DNA from: Limnobacter sp. | GTDB lineage: Bacteria; Pseudomonadota; Gammaproteobacteria; Burkholderiales; Burkholderiaceae_B | DNA: 64,000 bases | Direction: 5' to 3' | Assembly (NCBI GenBank): GCA_029866125.1 | Contig: JARWZZ010000017.1 | Span: forward strand, 1-64,000 | In this document: positions 42,619 to 53,322 of the stretch, in pieces | Position numbering within the stretch: position 1 is the stretch's first letter | Layout of the letters: each line of letters opens with the position of its first letter | Translations under genes and position numbers: made by a program | Notes under the pieces: model-generated | The model's database searches: none | Seen by the model: only the letters and a program-made list of their open reading frames with translations | What the model was told of the DNA's origin: nothing

Positions 42619-45150
42619 TCAGACTGCCGCTTGCCTCAGAGTGCTCATCACAGGCGCAAGGCAAACGCGTCGCACTGACCATGCGCCAAATAATACGGAT
42701 ACGGCAACGCCACCGGCCACACCCAACAGTACATTGCCCGGTGAAATCATGTAATCGAATTCAAAAACAAATCGAGCCACCGTCCAACCCAGTGCCTGTG
42801 CAACCAAGGCGGACACCAGCCCAGCCAGAGCCCCAATGGTTGCCAATTCGGTCCATGCTGCTTTTTGCAATTGCGAGGTTGAGGCCCCCAAAGCGCGATA
42901 AATTGCGGACTCCCGCGTGCGGCTGCGTGCGCCGGTGAGCACACATGCAACCACCACCAAGCCACCTGCACCGACGGTAAACAAGAAGATAAACTGAACC
43001 GCTTGGCTGACCTGCCCCAGGATTTTACGGATTTGTGAAATGACCAAAGCGGTATCCAGCACGGTTAAGTTGGGATAGGTACGGACCAAGTCGCGGGACA
43101 ATGCTGTGGCTTGACCGGGCTCAACATAAAATGCGGTGATCCATGTTTGGGGAAAAGTCTTCAGCACTTGGGGTGGAAAAATCACATAGAAATTCACTTC
43201 CATGGAGTCCCAACGCAAGTCACGAATGCTGGTTACGGTAGCGGTCAGTGGTGTGCCTGCAATGTCAAAGGCGAGCTCGTCGCCCAACTTGATATTCAAA
43301 CGCTCGGCGATGCTGTTCTCGATGGACACTTCGGCCACGTTGTTTGTGAGATCACTTTCGGGCTTGAACCACTCGCCCTGCTCCACTGTATTGAGTTTGG
43401 GCAGTTGGTCGGTGAAGCTGAGGTTAAACTCCCTTTCCACCATGCGTTTGGCATCTGGATTGGCAAAGGTGTTGGCGGTGATTGTTTCACCCCGAATACC
43501 GCTTAAACGGCCGCGCACCATGGGGTAAAGTTCAACCTCCCGCTGCAGGGTGTTTTCAAGACTTTTTTCAAGCGGCCCGACTTGATCAGGCTGGATGTTG
43601 AATACAAATCGGTTGGGCGCATCATTGGGTACCACGGCCTGCCAGCGGTCAACCAAATCACCCTGAACCACGGCCAAAATCAGCAAGGCAGACAAACCCA
43701 AAGACAAACTAACGCCTTGCAAAATCAAGGTGCCAGACCTTTTGGACATGCTTTGGAACACGGAAATACGCCCGCCCTGCCCCAATGCGCTGCGTTGCTG
43801 GTCAATCTTTGCCAATGCACGTAGCAACACCCAAAACAGGCCTGCAAATGCCAAACACACCGCAACAAAACCTGCAAACAAGGTAAGGGCCAAAATGTGA
43901 TTTTTAACAATAAGCAGGCACATGGCCACTGTGGTGGCCAATCCAAATGCCATTGAAAGGCCTAACAGCAATTTGTCGCTGGTCAGCGATTGTTTGCGCA
44001 AAACCGCCACAGCTGGCGCTTTGAGGGCATACCAGGCAGGTACTGCCGCAAAACCCAGCAGCAACAGCCCAGCCAGCCCAATGCCTGCAGGCAAATACAT
44101 TAAACCCGCCATGGGCAGTTGCACGCCGACCAAATCTGCCAACAGGGCCATCAGGCCCCAATGCGCCAACCAACCCAAGGCCACGCCCGCAAGGCCAGAA
44201 ACCAGGGTTAAACCCATTAAGCCTGTTAACCACAAACGTAACAAATGGGTGGGGGTGAAACCCAAGCTTTTGAGCACCGCTAACTCGGTGGATTGCTCTT
44301 TGGCAAACAAATGGGACACCAAAGCAATGCCCACGCAGGCCACCAAGGTGCCAATGAGGGCCGACATGGCAAGGAAGTCTTTGGCTCGGCTGAGGGTGCC
44401 GTAAACCTCAGGGCGCCCACCTTCAACGGTTTCAAGCTCCTCGGTGTTGCTCATTTTGGGTTCAAGCGTTTCACGAAGTGCGGCTATTTTGGCGTTTGAA
44501 CCGGCAAAGTAAGCCCGCCAAGTGGCTCTGGAACCGGGGCCAAGTAACCGAGTGGCTTCCAAATCCGCGGTGTTGACCATCACGCGTGGGGCAAAATTAA
44601 CAAATCCGGGGCTGCGGTCAGGCTCCACCAAAATGACGCGGCTTACTTTTAGGCGGGCTTCTCCCACTGAAATAAGGTCGCCCAGTTGTATGCCCAGTGA
44701 GGGAAGCACGGACTCATCTACCCAGGCCTCGCCCGCAGGTGGACCTGTGGTGATCTTCTCTTCAGGCAGGGTGGCGCTGCGCACAGTGAGCTCGCCTCGC
44801 AAGGGGTAGCCGGCCGATACTGCTTTCAAAGACACCAGCAAATCGGTTTGAGGGGAAGGCACAACACTGGGGAAAACCACGCTGCTGGCCGTTTTCACGC
44901 CTTCGGGTAAATCTTGTTGAGTCAGGTTGATCCAGCTTGCATTGGCGATGTCGCGTTTGGATTCGACCACCAAGTCCCCGCCCAGCATTTGGGTTGCGTC
45001 GCGCAGCAAAGCGGCCTCAAGCCGGGCAGAGAACACGCCAACCGATGAAATGGCGGCCACAGCCAGTACCAAAGCGAGAAACAACAAACGGAACGAAGCC
45101 CTGCGGGATTGACGAAACCAAAACTGAACTGCAAACCGAACATCTGACAT
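42619..45150 (-). CDS. FtsX-type ABC transporter permease (YbbP-like)
   Basis: The 843-residue inner-membrane protein has the MacB/FtsX permease build of YbbP: an N-terminal helix (about residues 18-40), a periplasmic domain, three to four helices (about 260-385), a second helix pair with another periplasmic domain (about 400-690) and final helices (about 710-840). ARSRTRESAIYRALGAS is the typical FtsX cytoplasmic loop. YbbP works with the ATPase YbbA in lipid or lipoprotein handling. No ATPase gene is adjacent here; the neighbours are a divergent fadH and the globin gene. Confidence 0.88.
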   Translation of the reverse strand: MSDVRFAVQFWFRQSRRASFRLLFLALVLAVAAISSVGVFSARLEAALLRDATQMLGGDLVVESKRDIANASWINLTQQDLPEGVKTASSVVFPSVVPSPQTDLLVSLKAVSAGYPLRGELTVRSATLPEEKITTGPPAGEAWVDESVLPSLGIQLGDLISVGEARLKVSRVILVEPDRSPGFVNFAPRVMVNTADLEATRLLGPGSRATWRAYFAGSNAKIAALRETLEPKMSNTEELETVEGGRPEVYGTLSRAKDFLAMSALIGTLVACVGIALVSHLFAKEQSTELAVLKSLGFTPTHLLRLWLTGLMGLTLVSGLAGVALGWLAHWGLMALLADLVGVQLPMAGLMYLPAGIGLAGLLLLGFAAVPAWYALKAPAVAVLRKQSLTSDKLLLGLSMAFGLATTVAMCLLIVKNHILALTLFAGFVAVCLAFAGLFWVLLRALAKIDQQRSALGQGGRISVFQSMSKRSGTLILQGVSLSLGLSALLILAVVQGDLVDRWQAVVPNDAPNRFVFNIQPDQVGPLEKSLENTLQREVELYPMVRGRLSGIRGETITANTFANPDAKRMVEREFNLSFTDQLPKLNTVEQGEWFKPESDLTNNVAEVSIENSIAERLNIKLGDELAFDIAGTPLTATVTSIRDLRWDSMEVNFYVIFPPQVLKTFPQTWITAFYVEPGQATALSRDLVRTYPNLTVLDTALVISQIRKILGQVSQAVQFIFLFTVGAGGLVVVACVLTGARSRTRESAIYRALGASTSQLQKAAWTELATIGALAGLVSALVAQALGWTVARFVFEFDYMISPGNVLLGVAGGVAVSVLFGAWSVRRVCLAPVMSTLRQAAV

Positions 45151-45340
45151 CAGGAATTTCCAACAGGAATGAAGCTACCAGTCTAGGACAAACTCTGTAC
45201 AAGGTGGTTCCCATGCGAGCGAATTTGAGGATGCCGCACAGCCATAGCAAACAAAAAATTGACCGTTCGTGCTATTTTGTACTGCAGTTGGAGTTACAAG
45301 AATAAACCCATCGAAACTCCCTAGTAACATTACGCAATAA

Positions 45341-47431
<2,091 letters not shown>

Positions 47432-47456
47432 TTACCCCTAAAAATACGAGAAAAAA

Positions 47457-47951
47457 ATGAGCTCCAATAAATCAATGCTGCAAAAGGTGTACGACCAGCT
47501 GGACAAACTACCCACTCCGCTTAAAACCCGGGGCTTTTCCCTGGTGTTTGGTCGCGCGGTCAAGTACTTCAAAACCTCGGGTTTGCGTTTTGAGTGGATT
47601 GAGCCCAACCACTCTATTGTGGTGATCAAGAACCGCCCCAGCGTACAAAACCACATTGGTTCTGTTCACGCGGTGGCCATGATTATGATTGCGGAAACGG
47701 CAACAGGCTCTTTGGTGGGCTTGAATGTACCGGCCAATAGCATCCCTGTCATCAAGCGGATGGAAGTGGATTACCGCAAACGTTCCACAGGCGACATGAA
47801 AGCCGAAGCCATGCTGACACAAGAGCAAATTGATGCAATGCGCACTGAAGAACGCGGTGAAGTGGACGTGGCAGTGACCATCACCGATGCAGACGGCAAG
47901 GAACCTATTTTTGTACGCGCAGTTTGGGCGTGGACCCCCAAAAGAGCCTGA
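47457..47951 (+). CDS. DUF4442 hotdog-fold protein
   Basis: The 164-residue protein fits DUF4442, a hotdog-fold family related to acyl-CoA thioesterases (NHIGSVHAVAMIMIAETATGSL; IKRMEVDYRKRSTGDM). It probably binds or hydrolyses acyl thioesters, but no activity can be read from the sequence. It follows fadH by 25 bases and precedes the alcohol dehydrogenase by 8, so it belongs to a fatty-acid-related operon. Confidence 0.83.
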   Translation: MSSNKSMLQKVYDQLDKLPTPLKTRGFSLVFGRAVKYFKTSGLRFEWIEPNHSIVVIKNRPSVQNHIGSVHAVAMIMIAETATGSLVGLNVPANSIPVIKRMEVDYRKRSTGDMKAEAMLTQEQIDAMRTEERGEVDVAVTITDADGKEPIFVRAVWAWTPKRA

Positions 47952-47959
47952 GGTAAAAA

Positions 47960-49141
47960 ATGGCACCCTTTGAATTTCGCAGTGTAAACCGGATTGTGTG
48001 CGAGGCTGGATCTTCCCTGAAGCTGGGGGAGCTGATTGCCCCTACCCTTCAGCAGGTGGGCGCAAACAGTACCGCGCGCGTGTTTTTGCTGGTTGACCCA
48101 TTTATTCAAAGCACCGCGAAGTTTCAAGAGGTGTTGAGTGGTTTGGAAAAAGCCGGGCACCACATTACGGTGTGCAGCAAAGTTGAACCAGACCCGCCCG
48201 AACAACTGGTATTGGAAGTGACCCAAAAAGCAATCGACTGCCAAGCACAAATTGTGATCGGCTTGGGTGGTGGTTCGACCTTGGATGTGGCCAAGCTGGT
48301 GGCTATTTTGGCTTTGCAACATCAAAACCTGAAAACCATGTACGGCGTGGGTATGGTGACCAGTCGTCGTCTCCCGTTGGTGCTGGCGCCCACCACCTCG
48401 GGCACAGGCAGTGAGGTGACTCACATTTCCATCGTGACCACCGGTGCAGACACCAAAATGGGCGTTGTGTCCCCAGTGCTATACCCAGACTTGGCGGTGT
48501 TGGATGCTGACTGGACACTTTCCCTGCCCCAGCATGTAACGGCAGCCACAGGTATTGATGCCATGGTGCATGCCATTGAAGCCTATACCTCCAAACGCCT
48601 GAAAAACAAATACTCCGATTTTTTGGCCTGTGAAGCTTTACGACTGCTGTCGGCCAACTTGAATAAAGTGTGCAAAGAGCCAGACAACCGAGAAGCACGC
48701 CAATCCATGATGTTAGGCGCTTGCTTGGCCGGGCAAGCGTTTGCAAATGCCCCTGTAGGCGGGGTTCATGCTTTGGCTTATCCAATTGGCGGTATTTTTC
48801 ATGTGCCACATGGTTTGTCCAACTCGCTGGTGCTGCCTGAAGTGCTGAAATTCAACGCACCCATGGCGCAAGACCTGTATGCAGAATTGGCGGACGTTGT
48901 AGGCTCATCCCACAGCATTTCAAACCCAGCCAAGTCAGCGAAATGTGATTCATTTGTGCGCTGGTGCGCCAACTTGTCGCCCAGTACTGGCTTGCCATCC
49001 AAATTGCGTGATGTGGGTATCGGTGAGGCAGATGTTGCCACCATGGCTGATGCTGCCATGCTGCAAACCCGCCTGCTGTCTAATAACCCCAGGGAAATGA
49101 CTCGACAAGACGCATTCAATATTTACTCAGCAAGCTGGTAA
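47960..49141 (+). CDS. Iron-containing alcohol dehydrogenase
   Basis: The 393-residue protein is a group III Fe-dependent alcohol dehydrogenase. The NAD-binding region is GLGGGSTLDVAKL (near residue 97), followed by PTTSGTGSEVTHISI. Metal ligands are the Asp/His of GIDAMVHAIEAY and the His of GGVHALAYPIGG and HVPHGLSN. Substrate is unknown; by context it may act on fatty or other medium-length alcohols or aldehydes. GAGG lies 6 bases before the ATG. Downstream thioesterase follows by 10 bases. Confidence 0.9.
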   Translation: MAPFEFRSVNRIVCEAGSSLKLGELIAPTLQQVGANSTARVFLLVDPFIQSTAKFQEVLSGLEKAGHHITVCSKVEPDPPEQLVLEVTQKAIDCQAQIVIGLGGGSTLDVAKLVAILALQHQNLKTMYGVGMVTSRRLPLVLAPTTSGTGSEVTHISIVTTGADTKMGVVSPVLYPDLAVLDADWTLSLPQHVTAATGIDAMVHAIEAYTSKRLKNKYSDFLACEALRLLSANLNKVCKEPDNREARQSMMLGACLAGQAFANAPVGGVHALAYPIGGIFHVPHGLSNSLVLPEVLKFNAPMAQDLYAELADVVGSSHSISNPAKSAKCDSFVRWCANLSPSTGLPSKLRDVGIGEADVATMADAAMLQTRLLSNNPREMTRQDAFNIYSASW

Positions 49142-49151
49142 GGGCAATACA

Positions 49152-49583
49152 ATGAGCACGCCTGCAGAATACAAACACATTGCCGAAGTGCAAACCCGTT
49201 GGAGCGACAACGACATTTACGGCCACGTGAACAATGTGACCTACTACAGCTATTTTGATTCAGTGATGAACCGGTACTTAATCGACTCCGGTGCCTTGGA
49301 TATACAAAATGGCACCGTGGTGGGCTTTGTAGTGGAAAGCAACTGCAAATTTTTAAGCCCCTTGGCCTATCCTGACCAAGTTACAGCAGGGCTTCGTGTC
49401 GGCAAGTTGGGCAACAGCTCAGTGCGATACGAACTGGCATTGTGGGACCAACATGGCAAACTGTGTGCCAAAGGCTTTATGGTGCATGTGTTTGTGGACA
49501 GGCAAAACAATCGCCCTACCCCCATGCCAGCACCCCTGCGTGCAGCGCTGCAAAACTTGATGCTTGATTCTTCCAACGCTTGA
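49152..49583 (+). CDS. Acyl-CoA thioesterase (4-hydroxybenzoyl-CoA type hotdog)
   Basis: The 143-residue protein shows the 4HBT signature TRWSDNDIYGHVNNVTYYSY, in which the conserved Asp serves as the catalytic residue. It should hydrolyse acyl-CoA; chain-length preference is unknown. It has AAGGG at a good distance before its ATG and lies in the fadH-DUF4442-alcohol dehydrogenase operon. Confidence 0.88.
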   Translation: MSTPAEYKHIAEVQTRWSDNDIYGHVNNVTYYSYFDSVMNRYLIDSGALDIQNGTVVGFVVESNCKFLSPLAYPDQVTAGLRVGKLGNSSVRYELALWDQHGKLCAKGFMVHVFVDRQNNRPTPMPAPLRAALQNLMLDSSNA

Positions 49584-49670
49584 GACTATATTTCAGCCTC
49601 TCAATGCGGCTGTACATTTGGCTTTTGCCAAGCAGCCACCGATTATGCAGACACCAATCCGAGGTTTTCA

Positions 49671-50075
49671 GTGGATTCCGACCAAGCCATCGTTTTAGAC
49701 ACTGCGGGAGTTGAAGAGCTCTGCCAATCCTGTGGCGTATGCTGCTCTACATTCCGCGTCAGTTTTTATTGGGCAGAAACCACCGCCGCCGAAGATGGCT
49801 TTGTACCGGTTGAAATGACCGAGCAAATGAACCTGTACCGCGCCTGCATGAAGGGCACCTCCAGCCACACCCCCCGCTGCGCCGCCCTGTCTGGCAATTT
49901 GGGTGAACGTGTGAGTTGCACCATTTACGAAAATCGCCCTTCTCCTTGCAGGGAATACAATGTGTTTTTGGAAGATGGCAGCCTCAACCCACGCTGCAAT
50001 CAAGCACGCGCCAAACACGGCTTTGAGCCCTTGAATGTGCGATACCTCAATGAATCAAAAAAAGAATCAAATTGA
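49671..50075 (+). CDS. YkgJ family cysteine cluster protein
   Basis: The 134-residue protein has the YkgJ-type CxxCGxCC motif (CQSCGVCC near residue 17), CAALSGNLGERVSCTIYENRP and PCREYN, which together suggest a Zn- or Fe-S-binding cluster. Function is unknown. The start is GTG at 49671, with GAGG six bases upstream. It is 87 bases after the thioesterase and could be read through from that operon. Confidence 0.85.
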   Translation: MDSDQAIVLDTAGVEELCQSCGVCCSTFRVSFYWAETTAAEDGFVPVEMTEQMNLYRACMKGTSSHTPRCAALSGNLGERVSCTIYENRPSPCREYNVFLEDGSLNPRCNQARAKHGFEPLNVRYLNESKKESN

Positions 50076-50101
50076 ATTGAATGGCTTATTGGGTGGTTCA
50101 T

Positions 50102-50839
50102 TTAGCCGATTAATCCATCCATCATTTTTCTGACTGCACGCGCATTTTCTAAGGCCTGTGGGCTGTCGCCATGCAGGCACAAAGTACCCGCCTTCACAAT
50201 CAAGCTTTCACCTTCAGCAGTGACCAAAGGTTCACCTCTAACCATGCTTTCAGCTTGTAAGGCGACTTGGCGGGTGTCTTCAATGAGTGCGTCTGCAAAT
50301 CGGCGTGGCCTTAAACGCCCATCGGCTTGATAACGCCGGTCAGGAAAAGCCTCCTCCACAACGTCCACATCCTCTTGGTCAGCCCAATCCACCAAAGGGC
50401 TGCCAGCCAGCACATACACACTTAGATGTGGAAAATCCTTGGCAACCCTCAGCAGCAAGCCCGCCATTTCTGCATCAAAAGCCGCGTCGTTGTACAGCTG
50501 CCCATGCGGCTTAAAATGCCGGGTTTTAAGGCCCTGCTTGGCGGCAATATTCTCAAAGGTTTCAATTTGCTTGCACAGGCTGGAGTACAAACCGTTTAAA
50601 GGCCCTGCAGGCTTGCGCCGCCCAAAACCCTCACGGTCCGGGTAGCTGGGGTGTGCGCCCACCTGCACCTTAAAGTGAATTGCCCTTTGGCAAGCCAAAA
50701 CCATGGAATCTTCATCGCCTGCATGCCCGCCGCAGGCAATATTGGCCACATCCAGCAAGGGGAACAGTTGCTCGTCAAATTCATAACCTTCGCCAAGGTC
50801 AGCGTTCAACAAGGGCAAATTGGCTAGACTAGCCCTCAT
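50102..50839 (-). CDS. pxpA: 5-oxoprolinase subunit A (LamB/YcsF family)
   Basis: PxpA, with PxpB and PxpC, hydrolyses 5-oxoproline (a damaged form of glutamine/glutamate) to glutamate using ATP. The 245-residue protein has the family start LPLLNADLGEGYEFDEQLFPLLDVA (seen as LNADLGEG and DVANIACGGHAGDE), then VGAHPSYPDREGFGRR, HFKPHGQLYND and the C-terminal LCLHGDSPQA. Its start overlaps the pxpC stop by 4 bases. Confidence 0.95.
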   Translation of the reverse strand: MRASLANLPLLNADLGEGYEFDEQLFPLLDVANIACGGHAGDEDSMVLACQRAIHFKVQVGAHPSYPDREGFGRRKPAGPLNGLYSSLCKQIETFENIAAKQGLKTRHFKPHGQLYNDAAFDAEMAGLLLRVAKDFPHLSVYVLAGSPLVDWADQEDVDVVEEAFPDRRYQADGRLRPRRFADALIEDTRQVALQAESMVRGEPLVTAEGESLIVKAGTLCLHGDSPQALENARAVRKMMDGLIG

Positions 50840-51786
50840 GCCAAAGCAACCTTCACACGCATTAAATCCCGGCTTTGCTCTTGCAGGGCATGGCGTGCCT
50901 CGTCAAAGCTGGTGGGCAAAAACCTCAAAGGCTGGCCTGACCCCCAGTGCGCAAACTTCCACAAATCGGCTTGAATCACGGTACCCAATCGCGGGTAACC
51001 GCCTGTGGCTTGCGCATCCGCCAACAACACAATTGGGAAACCAGATGGTGGCAATTGAATCAGCCCCGGTTGCGCCACATACGAAGGGCCGCTGGTCAAA
51101 GGGCCGAGCTGAAGCGGCATTCCATCCAAGCGATACCCCATACGGCTGGCTTGCGATGAAACCCGGTAGGTTTGCTGTGTAAATTCGCCCTGTGTTTGCG
51201 AGGGCAAGGTGGAATAATCGGGGCCAGGTATGAATCGAACCACCTGCGCATCCTCACCCACACTGGATGGCAATGCCAAACGCCGCTGAGTATTCAATTC
51301 CTTTTGAAGGGTTTCAGTTGCGGTTTTTGCGCCTACCCGAATCACATCCCCGGACTTCAATGTGCGGCCCAAATACCCACCGAAGGCTGCCACACTGCAT
51401 GTGCTGCGGGAGCCCATCACCAAAGGCACCTGCACGCCGCCCGCCATGCAAAACAGGCCCCAAGGTGCGTACGGCTGGCTCTCCATTTGAATAATATCGC
51501 CGTCTTGCAACTCCACCAATTGGCCGGATTGCTTGTCCTGTTTATTCACCGTCATTCTTCCGTGCCTACTTGCAAGCATGGCCACACACGGCTCGGCACA
51601 CACCCAATCAAAGCGGCCCATGAATTCAATACAAGCAGCCTCATCTGTGTTTCCCAAAGCCATATTGGCCATCTTGAAAGACAAAGTGTCCAACACGCCG
51701 GAAACTGGCACGCCTTGTGACAAATAACCCCTACGACCAGAATCTTGCACGGTGGCCAAACCCGAGGCTCGGATCAATTTCAACAT
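50836..51786 (-). CDS. pxpC: 5-oxoprolinase subunit C
   Basis: PxpC (KipA/allophanate-hydrolase-like) is one subunit of the ATP-dependent 5-oxoprolinase. The 316-residue protein shows GLATVQDSGRRGYLSQGVPVSG (seen as TVQDSGRRGY and GVPVSG), the EFMG and GSRSTCSVAAFGGYLGR stretches, SSQASRMGYRLDG and DAQATGGYPRLGTV. Gene order is pxpB-pxpC-pxpA on the minus strand; 25 bases separate it from pxpB and it overlaps pxpA. Confidence 0.94.
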   Translation of the reverse strand: MLKLIRASGLATVQDSGRRGYLSQGVPVSGVLDTLSFKMANMALGNTDEAACIEFMGRFDWVCAEPCVAMLASRHGRMTVNKQDKQSGQLVELQDGDIIQMESQPYAPWGLFCMAGGVQVPLVMGSRSTCSVAAFGGYLGRTLKSGDVIRVGAKTATETLQKELNTQRRLALPSSVGEDAQVVRFIPGPDYSTLPSQTQGEFTQQTYRVSSQASRMGYRLDGMPLQLGPLTSGPSYVAQPGLIQLPPSGFPIVLLADAQATGGYPRLGTVIQADLWKFAHWGSGQPLRFLPTSFDEARHALQEQSRDLMRVKVALA

Positions 51787-51811
51787 GAAACAGCTCCCAG
51801 TGAGGTGCGCA

Positions 51812-52552
51812 TCAAGCCCCTCTGTCCGGTGTCATTGGAACAAGTCGAACCTTGTCCCCTGCCTGAAACAATGCGGGCGGGTCAGAACTGACATCAAACG
51901 GATTAATGGCAGAACCTCCCAACAAATTCCAGCCCCCAGGGCTTTGCAAGGGGTAAACCGCGCAATAACCCCCTGCCATCGCGAAAGTTTGCGCAGGTAT
52001 TTGTAAGCGTGGCGATTCCCGCCTTGGCAGGCTGGCCAAAGGCGCAGGTAAGCCAGTCAAATACGCAAAGCCGGGTAAAAAGCCCAAAAATTGCACAGTC
52101 AACTCCGCCCCAAAAAGCAATCTTGAAAACTCACTGAAACTTAGGCCTAAAGTTTGAAGCACCTCCGGTAAATCAGGCCCTAAATCCCCACCCAATTGAA
52201 CAGGAATCGAGTGGACTTTAGGCGCCACATGCCGACCTGCCAATTGGTTTTGAGTCAAAGGTTTTCCCTTCGAAATAGACCTAACAAGCTGCGGTCGCCA
52301 TGCACTTTCCAGCGAATGTTCAATCAAATGCGCCACCGCATTCACGCCCACATCCAACTGCCAGTGATGGGGTAGAACGCAAGAAATAGACTGGTCGGCC
52401 AGAATAATCTCAAGCTCACCGGCTAAGCCCCAGGGGAAATGAAGTGACTGTAGGAAATGAAGAGTGTGTATCCAAGAATCCAGCGACAAGTCTCGAGCGG
52501 TGACCTCAACAAGGCTGTCTGACACAGGCTGGCAAACAAACGCGATACTCAT
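51812..52552 (-). CDS. pxpB: 5-oxoprolinase subunit B
   Basis: PxpB (KipI-like) is the partner of PxpC in 5-oxoprolinase. The 246-residue protein has RHVAPKVHSIPVQLGGDLGPDL in the middle (core QLGGDLGPDL), then FLGFLPGFAYLTGLP and SPGGWNLLGG near the C-terminus, all typical of the family. I start at ATG 52552, giving MSIAFVCQPVSDS; the open frame continues upstream to a TTG at 52597 without family support. It is the first gene of the pxpBCA operon. Confidence 0.93.
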   Translation of the reverse strand: MSIAFVCQPVSDSLVEVTARDLSLDSWIHTLHFLQSLHFPWGLAGELEIILADQSISCVLPHHWQLDVGVNAVAHLIEHSLESAWRPQLVRSISKGKPLTQNQLAGRHVAPKVHSIPVQLGGDLGPDLPEVLQTLGLSFSEFSRLLFGAELTVQFLGFLPGFAYLTGLPAPLASLPRRESPRLQIPAQTFAMAGGYCAVYPLQSPGGWNLLGGSAINPFDVSSDPPALFQAGDKVRLVPMTPDRGA

Positions 52553-52620
52553 TGGGCTTCGAAGGTCATTGGGTTCCAAAGGGATAAAGCAGGCCAAACC
52601 CGTAGTCTAGGCCTACTATG

Positions 52621-52646
52621 AAAAAAGGCAACCCGAAGGTTGCCTT
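52621..52646 (-). terminator. Intrinsic terminator of the small heat-shock gene
   Basis: A perfect 9-bp stem (52625-52633 with 52638-52646) closes a CGAA loop, which is UUCG in the minus-strand RNA, the very stable tetraloop. On the minus strand a run of T residues follows. It lies about 75 bases after the hsp20 stop. Confidence 0.92.
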
Positions 52647-52675
52647 ATTAGGGGTACGAATTGCTGCTTAATGGG

Positions 52676-52717
52676 GCCCTAAAATACGGCCGTAGTATGC
52701 AGCCCTAATATGCGGCC
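52676..52717. repeat. Paired 16-bp direct repeats in the hsp20 3' UTR
   Basis: GCCCTAAAATACGGCC (52676-52691) and GCCCTAATATGCGGCC (52702-52717) match at 14 of 16 positions. A perfect palindrome, TACGGCCGTA (52685-52694), lies within, and GGGGCC/GGCCCC ends can pair. The segment lies between the hsp20 stop and its terminator. Confidence 0.6.
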
Positions 52718-52722
52718 CCAGT

Positions 52723-53175
52723 TTAGGCTGCTTTATCGGACAGCGTTTCCACCGGGCGCAGCCCACCTATGGGCACACGTCGTGGCTTCATCTGCTCGGG
52801 TACTATTTTGACCAACTCAATATTCAGCAAGCCATTTTTGAGCGAAGCACCTTGCACTTCCACATGGTCAGCCAAATTGAATTTGCGCTCAAAATTGCGG
52901 AATGCTATGCCCTTGTGCAAAAACTGGCGGCCGCCCTCTTCTTGCTTGCCACCGCTTACAGTCAGCACGCCACGCTCGACTTCAATAGCCAGCTCTTCCT
53001 CGTCAAAACCGGCAACCGCCAAAGCTATGCGGTAGCGATTTTCTTCCACAACTTCAATGTTGTAGGGCGGGTAACCGGCTGAAGTGTCGGTGCGCAAAGC
53101 GGAATCCAGCAAGTTGGCCATGCGGTCAAAACCAATGGTGCTGCGGTACAGTGGGGTTAGATCAATCGTTGCCAT
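52723..53175 (-). CDS. Small heat-shock protein (Hsp20 family, IbpA-like)
   Basis: This 150-residue chaperone holds unfolding proteins under heat stress. It has an N-terminal arm (DLTPLYRSTIGFDRMANLLD), the alpha-crystallin domain (about residues 35-125; YPPYNIEVVEENRYRIALAVAGF in parts YPPYNIEV and IALAVAGF, and AFRNFERKFNLADHVEV), and the closing motif LLNIELVK, followed by a C-terminal tail. The ATG at 53173-53175 has AGGAGG 6-7 bases upstream, so a longer frame is rejected. A sigma-32 promoter precedes it. Confidence 0.94.
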   Translation of the reverse strand: MATIDLTPLYRSTIGFDRMANLLDSALRTDTSAGYPPYNIEVVEENRYRIALAVAGFDEEELAIEVERGVLTVSGGKQEEGGRQFLHKGIAFRNFERKFNLADHVEVQGASLKNGLLNIELVKIVPEQMKPRRVPIGGLRPVETLSDKAA

Positions 53176-53261
53176 AAGTATCCTCCTGATGAAGCGATAG
53201 CAGTTGAACAATTATCAAAAATGCGGGGGACTCTCTCTGAGACATCGCCTCCGTACTTCCG

Positions 53262-53289
53262 ATTTATGGACTGCTCAAAATATTTCAAG
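53262..53289 (-). promoter_or_regulatory. Sigma-32 heat-shock promoter of hsp20
   Basis: On the minus strand a perfect sigma-32 -35 element CTTGAAA (53283-53289) is followed after 13 bases by CCATAAAT (53262-53269), a good match to the CCCCATnT -10 element. It leaves a leader of about 80 bases before the hsp20 start codon. Confidence 0.85.
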
Positions 53290-53322
53290 AGGAAAAAATC
53301 AAAATTTTAAAGCGAGAATAAA

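Noticed and set aside
45255..45275. Possible regulator box (TTGACCGTTCGTGC) before fadH
   Set aside because: Only a half-site like TetR-type fatty-acid regulator boxes; no matching second half.
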